Shown here one piece after another: positions 9,413 through 13,343 of a stretch of 13,343 nucleotides of DNA. Every line of letters starts with the position of its first letter. The first letter of the stretch is position 1. The notes beneath the pieces were generated by a model that was not told where the DNA came from, did no database searches, and saw only the letters and a list, made by a program, of their open reading frames with translations. Source of the DNA: Acidobacteriota bacterium (GTDB taxonomy: Bacteria > Acidobacteriota > Terriglobia > UBA7540); the NCBI GenBank assembly GCA_021789565.1, contig JAJYJL010000070.1:1-13343 (forward strand). The letters are read 5' to 3'. The position numbers were made by a program, and so were the translations under genes.

Positions 9413-10966
9413 TCATAGAGATCTTCTCCTGCCCCGGCCAAAGGAAATACCCAGATTTCTCATTCTGGCTCTTAATGTGCTTGGGTTTATCCCCAGCACT
9501 TCTGCAGCGCCGCCTTTACCATGGACTTTGCCTTTCGTAAGGTCCAGAACGTATTTAATGTGGCGGGCCATTGCATCTTCCATAAGTAGAGATTCATTCC
9601 CTAATGGCCTAACAATTGTTTCCTTAGTCTCTCTGCGAGAAAGCAGATTATCGAAGGATAGCGGTTCTTCTTCCTTGTTTACGATAAGTGCCCGCTCCAC
9701 AATGTTTTCAAGCTCCCTTACGTTTCCCGGCCAATCGTACTCCATCAGGAGGTCAATAGACCCGGGTGAGAGGCGTGGAGGTTTCTTTATTCCGAGCTCA
9801 TTTGATTTACGATCGACAAAATGACGTACAAGGGCGGGGATATCAGATTTCCTTTCCCGAAGCGGAGGGATAACGATAGGAAATACGTTCAGCCTGAACC
9901 AGAGGTCTTCACGGAAGGTTCCTTCCCTGACCATGTCTTCAAGGTTACGGTGGGTTGCAGCCACGATTCGTATATCAACCTTTACCGGACCCGATCCTCC
10001 GACCCTCTCGAACTCTTTGTGTTGCAGCACGCGCAGCATCTTCACCTGCGCCTGGAGCGTCAATTCCCCTATCTCGTCCAGAAAAACGGTCCCCTTGTCA
10101 GAACGTTCGAAAATGCCGCGTTTTAGGGCGACCGCGCCCGTGAACGCCCCCTTTTCGTGGCCGAACAGCTCACTGTCCACCAGCGTATCGGGAATGGCGC
10201 CGCAGTTGACCCTGATGAAGGGACCCTCCCGGCGAAGTGAAAGATTATGAATCGCATTGGCAACTATTTCCTTGCCGACCCCCGTTTCCCCGAGCAAAAG
10301 CACAGGACTGCTCAGATGGGCAACCTGCGCCGCCTTCTTCATGACATCCTTCATTCCCACTTCACTGCCCTTAAATCTATCCCCTGAAAGCCGCTTCACC
10401 TCTCCTTGAAGCTGGCGGTTATCATCATCAAGCCTGTCCTTTAGCTTGAGTACTTCCTCATGCCTTAACGCATTGGACAAGGCGATAGCAAAAGGCTCTT
10501 TCAAAAGTGTGACAAGTCGTGCATGCTCCTCGGTATGTGAAGTATCTCCCTCCGTGCTGATGGCGAGAGAGCCTATTTCCTGATTCTCCAGAATCAGCGG
10601 CATCAAAATGACCGATTTGGCGGGTTTTCTTTGAAACTGCTGACCGAAAATATCCGATACGAGAGGAAACAGGGGATCGGCATTCGAACGAAGAAACATT
10701 TTTGTTCCAGTATGAAAGAGTGTCATAACGAATTCCCGCGCTACAGGAGGCATAGGGGTAAGTATGTCTACCGCCTTACTTCCCTCTTTTGTGGCGACCA
10801 CGAGCGTCCTTACCGACGCCAGATCAGTCTGATAAAGGTGAAGACTCATCCAGTCGACCGGCATCACAAGAGAGAGGTACGAGAAGCACCGTCCCATTGC
10901 TTTTGAAAGGTCGAGGCTGCTCAGTATCTGAAGCGCTGCCTGTCTGTAAAATTCATTTTCGTCCAT
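9413..10966 (-). CDS. Sigma-54-dependent transcriptional activator with N-terminal GAF sensor domain
   Basis: 517 residues with the FhlA/NorR-like layout. Residues ~15-165 are a GAF-like sensory domain, then a short charged coiled linker (~168-195). The AAA+ domain (about 198-430) has Walker A GETGVGKE (226-233), the sigma-54 contact loop GAFTGA intact (273-278), Walker B VFLDEIG (294-300) and arginine finger region FREDLWFRLNVFP (351-363). The Fis-type helix-turn-helix is at about 480-510 (GGAAEVLGINPSTLRARM). It opens promoters held by RNA polymerase-sigma-54 using ATP hydrolysis in response to a ligand bound by GAF. Ligand unknown; no haem or iron motif is evident. The ATG at 10966 has only a weak ribosome site. 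Divergent from a small membrane-protein gene whose leader has paired inverted sites and a -24/-12 promoter, the most likely target. The nitroreductase downstream is a second candidate. Confidence 0.96.
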   Translation of the reverse strand: MDENEFYRQAALQILSSLDLSKAMGRCFSYLSLVMPVDWMSLHLYQTDLASVRTLVVATKEGSKAVDILTPMPPVAREFVMTLFHTGTKMFLRSNADPLFPLVSDIFGQQFQRKPAKSVILMPLILENQEIGSLAISTEGDTSHTEEHARLVTLLKEPFAIALSNALRHEEVLKLKDRLDDDNRQLQGEVKRLSGDRFKGSEVGMKDVMKKAAQVAHLSSPVLLLGETGVGKEIVANAIHNLSLRREGPFIRVNCGAIPDTLVDSELFGHEKGAFTGAVALKRGIFERSDKGTVFLDEIGELTLQAQVKMLRVLQHKEFERVGGSGPVKVDIRIVAATHRNLEDMVREGTFREDLWFRLNVFPIVIPPLRERKSDIPALVRHFVDRKSNELGIKKPPRLSPGSIDLLMEYDWPGNVRELENIVERALIVNKEEEPLSFDNLLSRRETKETIVRPLGNESLLMEDAMARHIKYVLDLTKGKVHGKGGAAEVLGINPSTLRARMRNLGISFGRGRRRSL

Positions 10967-11000
10967 TCATTGTCTCATCTGAAACTCTACAAATGCATTT

Positions 11001-11064
11001 TGTCATATACCACCATGCTAGCCCATATTGCCAAATATAACAATAAAAACCGTGATATATGACA
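11001..11064. promoter_or_regulatory. Paired inverted 13-bp sites, probable activator-binding (UAS) region
   Basis: TGTCATATACCAC (11001-11013) and GTGATATATGACA (11052-11064) are inverted copies of one another at 12 of 13 positions, with TGTCATATA exact. They lie in the divergent gap between the sigma-54 activator and the small membrane protein, about 78 to 140 bp upstream of the start point predicted from the -24/-12 element at 11116-11131. This is where sigma-54 enhancer sites normally sit. The right site is itself an interrupted dyad, GTG-N2-ATAT-N2-CAC. Binding by the adjacent activator is an inference; autoregulation is also possible because the left site is 35 bp from its start codon. 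Confidence 0.62.
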
Positions 11065-11115
11065 CTTATGAATTACGTCCTAACATATCCCATTGAAAAT
11101 ATGGATTTTTTTGTC

Positions 11116-11131
11116 GGGCATGATATTGGCA
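11116..11131 (+). promoter_or_regulatory. Sigma-54 (-24/-12) promoter for the small membrane protein gene
   Basis: GGGCATG-ATAT-TGGCA compares with the sigma-54 consensus TGGCACG-N4-TTGCA. The essential GG (11117-11118) and GC (11129-11130) are separated by exactly 10 bp, and 9 of 12 fixed positions match. Transcription would start near 11142, about 40 bp before the ATG at 11182. A dedicated sigma-54 activator gene is divergent, and candidate enhancer sites are upstream at the right distance. Confidence 0.65.
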
Positions 11132-11181
11132 ATAGAGGAATACAGAATGCAAGGGTTCAGCCCAGAAAGGAAGTAAGGACT

Positions 11182-11532
11182 ATGACAAAGGATCTAATTA
11201 AGAATGAGAAGGCGGGAAAATCATCCACAAGCTGGAAACCGGCAATATTGCCGGCAATAGCCCTGATCGCCGTGGGCGTATTTCCGCCGATGCTGAAAGG
11301 CCTCTATGAACAGTATACCTCTCAACTTATGGCCGCCTATGTATCTTTTGGCATGCTGTTTGTTGCTTTTGTGCTGGGCGGGCTTTCGCTCATGGTGATC
11401 CGCGATCTGGCAATAAGACGCCAGAAGGTATTCAGGTTAGCTCCGAGCGAGCAGACTGCCAGGCAGGATGATGGCGCAGTGCCTGTAAAGCTGGAGAGAG
11501 ACAGGCATCGGATCAACAACGTAACGAAATAG
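11182..11532 (+). CDS. Small two-helix membrane protein of unknown function
   Basis: 116 residues from the ATG at 11182, which follows AAGGAAGTAAGG. The frame is open further upstream to 11059, but that would place the start upstream of the sigma-54 promoter, so I reject it. The N-terminus is basic and polar, followed by two hydrophobic segments at about 19-41 (ILPAIALIAVGVFPPML) and 48-73 (YVSFGMLFVAFVLGGLSLMV), then a charged, arginine-rich tail (~74-116). Positive charges flank the helices, suggesting a hairpin with both ends in the cytoplasm. I do not recognise a family. Its promoter and position make it the likely target of the divergent sigma-54 activator. It could be a small transporter accessory or stress membrane protein; function is open. 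Confidence 0.75.
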   Translation: MTKDLIKNEKAGKSSTSWKPAILPAIALIAVGVFPPMLKGLYEQYTSQLMAAYVSFGMLFVAFVLGGLSLMVIRDLAIRRQKVFRLAPSEQTARQDDGAVPVKLERDRHRINNVTK

Positions 11533-11568
11533 GAATGGAAGAAGACTGCAACTAAGGACTATAAGTAG

Positions 11569-11584
11569 CGGTATGGTTATCGCA
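11569..11584 (+). promoter_or_regulatory. Possible second sigma-54-like element upstream of the TetR gene
   Basis: CGGTATG-GTTA-TCGCA keeps GG (11570-11571) and GC (11582-11583) 10 bp apart and matches 8 of the 12 fixed positions of the -24/-12 consensus, 50 bp before the TetR ATG. It is weaker than the element at 11116, and no nearby copy of the 13-bp enhancer sites was seen. It could be chance; the gene may simply be read through from 11182. Confidence 0.3.
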
Positions 11585-11633
11585 AACTTAGAAAACCACG
11601 ACGGAATCACAAGAACTGTCTAAGGAGATTTTG

Positions 11634-12245
11634 ATGAGAGCCAAGGAAAAAAGGGCCAAGTACAAAGGGGAGTTTCCTCGGGAGATTCTCGATGCAGCAC
11701 GGGAACTTTTTATAAATGAGGGGTACGAAAAGTTCTCCATGCGCAAGCTTGCCGAAAAAATAGAGTATTCGCCGACCAAGATCTATCCTTATTTCAAAGA
11801 TAAGGAGGATCTGCTTTTCGCAATGTGTGAAGAGGTTGCAGAGCGTTTTTTCACTGACCTGACTGATATCAGAACGGCACATACTGATCCACGCGAGTCC
11901 CTTCGCCAAGCACTGCTCAACCTTATCAAAGTCGGATTCAATAATCCTGATGAATATAAATTCCTTTTTATTACTCGCCCCCAGGCATATGGCACCCTTG
12001 AGGAATTCATGGAAAAGGAATCGATGGCACGGAATTCCTATTTTGTGTTCAGAGACATAGTGAAGGATTGCATAGTAACAGGGAATCTTCAAGAAATAGA
12101 CATCGATGTTCTGACGCAGGTCCTTACCGTAGCAACGTGTGGACTGGCAATGCTGACTGCCTATAAAACAAGTTTCCCCTGGGTCGACCGCAACGTGCTG
12201 GCCCATACTCTGGTTGAAGGATTGCTGAGAGGTTATCGGAGGTAA
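11634..12245 (+). CDS. TetR/AcrR-family transcriptional regulator
   Basis: 203 residues from the ATG at 11634, with AAGGAG six bases upstream; a TTG one codon earlier is less likely. The N-terminal domain is a typical TetR helix-turn-helix: ILDAARELFINEGYEKFSMRKLA, then SPTKIYPYFKDKEDLL (about residues 16-60). The rest is a helical ligand-binding and dimerisation domain. It includes a phrase EYKFLFITRPQA that resembles the WHG-type C-terminal domain of some TetR members, a low-certainty call. It should act as a dimeric repressor released by a small hydrophobic ligand. Downstream on the same strand are the start of a broken oxidoreductase gene and an efflux adaptor lipoprotein, both common TetR targets. 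The inverted TCAGC/GCTGA element around the efflux promoter is a possible operator. Confidence 0.93.
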   Translation: MRAKEKRAKYKGEFPREILDAARELFINEGYEKFSMRKLAEKIEYSPTKIYPYFKDKEDLLFAMCEEVAERFFTDLTDIRTAHTDPRESLRQALLNLIKVGFNNPDEYKFLFITRPQAYGTLEEFMEKESMARNSYFVFRDIVKDCIVTGNLQEIDIDVLTQVLTVATCGLAMLTAYKTSFPWVDRNVLAHTLVEGLLRGYRR

Positions 12246-12306
12246 TTTTTATGAGGAGCAGGACTACTAGGTTGACTGCGGTAAGACAGTGGAAGGAGAA
12301 GATCAG

Positions 12307-12438
12307 ATGAAAACAGTAAAAGCGGCGCTGATTCACAATTACGGCGGGCCGACAGTGGCGCGAATTGAAAACACTTCAACTGCCGTTTTGCATCGGGGAG
12401 GGAGGGGTAAGCTATGGATACTGCAATCGCCAGCGTAA
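12307..12438 (+). pseudogene. Broken N-terminus of a zinc-type alcohol dehydrogenase / quinone oxidoreductase-like gene
   Basis: An ATG preceded by GAAGGAGAAGATC starts a frame whose first ~25 codons, MKTVKAALIHNYGGPTVARI, are the hallmark N-terminus of medium-chain dehydrogenases/NADPH:quinone oxidoreductases (usually ~320-340 residues). After about codon 27 the sequence stops resembling the family and ends at a stop at codon 44 inside the next gene. The GC-richer downstream segment with its own ribosome site appears to have replaced the rest. No dehydrogenase C-terminus was found in the remaining window. TetR plus quinone-oxidoreductase pairs are common, so the gene was probably regulated by the upstream TetR. 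Based on a short stretch, so moderate confidence. Confidence 0.55.
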
Positions 12439-12905
12439 TGGCCGGCGTGGTAGGCTCGGTCTTCGGCGCCTCCACAACGATTGCCACCGGCTGGATCACT
12501 CAAAAGACGCTCCATAAGCGCGAGTTGATTCGAGCGGAGATCGACAAGCGCGAAAGTCTCTTCGGCGAGTTCATCGCCGAGTGCTCAAAACTTATTGTTG
12601 ACGCGTTTGGGCATGCACTGGACGGTCCTGAAAAGTTATTGCCAGCGTACGCGCTGCTCAACCGCATTCGGCTTTCGGCATCCGACGAGGTTCTCGCGCG
12701 GGCGGAACACATCATGATGTGGATCACGGAACAATACTTCTCGCCCAACCTCTCATCCGAAGACATGCGCGCGCTCGTCCATTCGCCATGGACTGACCCG
12801 CTGAAACCGTTCGGCGACGCCTGCCGCAGCGAACTTAAATCGATCCACTCGATCCACGGGGATTTCGTTACAACTCAATTCCGCAAGCAGGCGAAAAGGA
12901 GGTAA
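12414..12905 (+). CDS. Small membrane-anchored hypothetical protein
   Basis: 163 residues; ATG behind GGGAGGGGTAAGCT. Residues ~4-28 (IASVMAGVVGSVFGASTTIATGWIT) form one hydrophobic, glycine/alanine-rich helix that may anchor the protein, followed by a long helical region rich in charged residues (HKRELIRAEIDKRESLFGEFIAECSKLI) and a helical C-terminus. I recognise the general pattern of small unnamed proteins with an N-terminal helix plus coiled region found on mobile and accessory DNA, but no named family. Base composition is richer in GC than both flanks, the gene begins inside the residue of a truncated oxidoreductase frame, and a strong AAAGGAGG lies at its 3' end as if leading to a following gene. 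It is probably part of an inserted segment. Confidence 0.68.
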   Translation: MDTAIASVMAGVVGSVFGASTTIATGWITQKTLHKRELIRAEIDKRESLFGEFIAECSKLIVDAFGHALDGPEKLLPAYALLNRIRLSASDEVLARAEHIMMWITEQYFSPNLSSEDMRALVHSPWTDPLKPFGDACRSELKSIHSIHGDFVTTQFRKQAKRR

Positions 12906-13038
12906 CATCACATGGAACGACTTTCGCCAGGCAACTGCCAGAAAATAAAATTCTGTGACTTTCTTTCCGGGCGGCCGACTTCCACGGGTGAACAGAAAAG
13001 CGCCGGCTCAATATCTGAAAATATTCAAATCAGGGATT

Positions 13039-13055
13039 GGAAAAGCCACTTTTCC
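13039..13055. promoter_or_regulatory. Perfect short hairpin upstream of the efflux-gene promoter
   Basis: GGAAAAG-CCA-CTTTTCC is a 7-bp perfect inverted repeat (8 bp with the flanking T and A) with a 3-nt loop, seven bases before the -35 element. No T run follows, so terminator function is doubtful. It may be a regulator site. Confidence 0.35.
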
Positions 13056-13061
13056 ATCAGC

Positions 13062-13089
13062 TTGACTAAAATGAGCGCTGACGTAAAAT
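13062..13089 (+). promoter_or_regulatory. Sigma-70-type promoter of the efflux adaptor gene with overlapping inverted repeat
   Basis: TTGACT (13062-13067) and TAAAAT (13084-13089) are separated by 16 bp, close to the housekeeping consensus, 63 bp before the ATG at 13153. TCAGC (13057-13061) and GCTGA (13077-13081) form an inverted repeat across the -35 region and spacer, a position suited to a repressor such as the TetR protein encoded upstream. The repeat is only 5 bp per arm, so the operator call is weak while the promoter call is fair. Confidence 0.55.
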
Positions 13090-13152
13090 ATGAAAATAGG
13101 GACAGGCAGCTTATAAAAGCACCACAGGAAGCGATAAAAAAGGGGATAGGAA

Positions 13153-13343
13153 ATGACCAAAAGGCTGAGAGCAATTTCAATCATATTCTGCCACTCAATG
13201 CTGGTAATGGCACTGGGTGCATGCACGGGTGAAGGAGACAAGAAGCAAACAAACGATGCCGTTCCTGTGGTAGTCGGGAGGGTCCAAAAGGTGCAGGAGC
13301 GCGAAACGATATCGGTGAGCGGGACGATCTCCACCCCAAACAG
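13153..13343 (+). CDS. RND efflux membrane-fusion (periplasmic adaptor) lipoprotein, N-terminal part
   Basis: ATG at 13153 after GGGGATAGG; 63 codons are visible before the window ends. The N-terminus has a basic start (MTKRLR), a hydrophobic stretch and a lipobox ALGAC (cysteine at residue 24), so it is exported and lipid-modified. The mature part begins with a polar linker and then VPVVVGRVQKVQERETISVSGTI, the usual first beta strands of HlyD/AcrA-type adaptor proteins that bridge an inner-membrane RND pump and an outer-membrane channel. The pump and channel genes should follow outside the window. Preceded by its own promoter-like element and, further upstream, a TetR gene, the usual arrangement for regulated drug or metal efflux. 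Substrate is unknown. Confidence 0.8.
   Translation, partial: MTKRLRAISIIFCHSMLVMALGACTGEGDKKQTNDAVPVVVGRVQKVQERETISVSGTISTPN

Larger units (their letters stand above)
12912..13232 (+). pseudogene. Possible truncated gene following the small membrane protein
   Basis: AAAGGAGG overlaps the end of the preceding gene and sits 9 bases before this ATG, an ideal start context. The frame encodes MERLSPGNCQ and onward for 106 codons, but its last 80 bases overlap the efflux adaptor gene in another frame. The composition turns AT-rich from about base 12945, and a promoter for the next gene lies within it. I read it as the genuine first codons of a gene whose remainder was lost at the edge of the inserted segment. 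It could also be a short real peptide. Confidence 0.3.

Noticed and set aside
11016..11033. Possible sigma-54 promoter for the activator itself on the minus strand
   Set aside because: The GG and GC pairs are 12 bp apart and not 10, so it does not meet the consensus.
11059..11181. Upstream start for the small membrane protein
   Set aside because: The extension crosses the predicted -24/-12 promoter and start point and lacks a ribosome site; 11182 has one.
12251..12310. 19-codon frame (MRSRTTRLTAV...) overlapping the oxidoreductase start
   Set aside because: It has a GGAGG upstream and overlaps the next ATG, but the GGAGG is within the end of the TetR gene and nothing else supports a leader peptide.

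Overview
The window looks like accessory DNA from a Gram-negative, probably anaerobic or microaerophilic bacterium. The evidence is a sigma-54 activator, a nitroreductase carrying two [4Fe-4S] clusters, a lipoprotein-anchored RND-type efflux adaptor and a stand-alone catalase-peroxidase. This mix is common in Desulfobacterota/Geobacter-like lineages, but that placement is an inference and the sequence does not prove it. Base composition shifts between blocks (moderate in the left operon, GC-rich in katG and in 12414-12905, AT-richer around 11000-11650 and 12940-13150), as in a mosaic region.

Block 1 (1-5192, all +) is one tightly packed operon: the C-terminal part of a C5-cytosine DNA methyltransferase, a phosphoribosyltransferase-fold protein, a large ORC/CDC6-like AAA+ ATPase, an unrecognised alpha/beta protein and a Vsr-type endonuclease. 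Junctions are a 4-bp overlap, a 1-bp gap, a 4-bp overlap and a 13-bp gap. Methyltransferase and Vsr at the two ends are what a restriction-modification locus would carry, but there is no ordinary restriction enzyme. A PRTase/ATPase/orphan trio sits in its place. This is the best candidate here for a poorly described anti-phage or DNA-conflict system.

Block 2 (5193-9303) holds katG between two copies of the 3' end of a ferredoxin-nitroreductase gene. The right copy is intact (8485-9303, -). The left copy (5425-5630) is a fossil with an internal deletion equivalent to 701 bp and a 4-bp microhomology at the junction. The shared 168-bp segment makes direct repeats 3004 bp apart around katG.

Block 3 (9413-11532) is a sigma-54-dependent activator (-) divergent from a small two-TM membrane protein (+). 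Between them are a pair of inverted 13-bp sites and, on the + strand, a good -24/-12 promoter. The spacing is that of a classical enhancer (UAS) and sigma-54 promoter, so the activator probably controls the membrane protein and perhaps the nitroreductase located downstream of itself.

Block 4 (11634-13343) is a TetR regulator, the first codons of a broken quinone-oxidoreductase-like gene, an intruding GC-richer segment with a small membrane-anchored protein of unknown function and the start of another gene, then a sigma-70-like promoter and the beginning of an RND efflux membrane-fusion lipoprotein that runs off the window. The TetR protein probably regulates this efflux or oxidoreductase neighbourhood.
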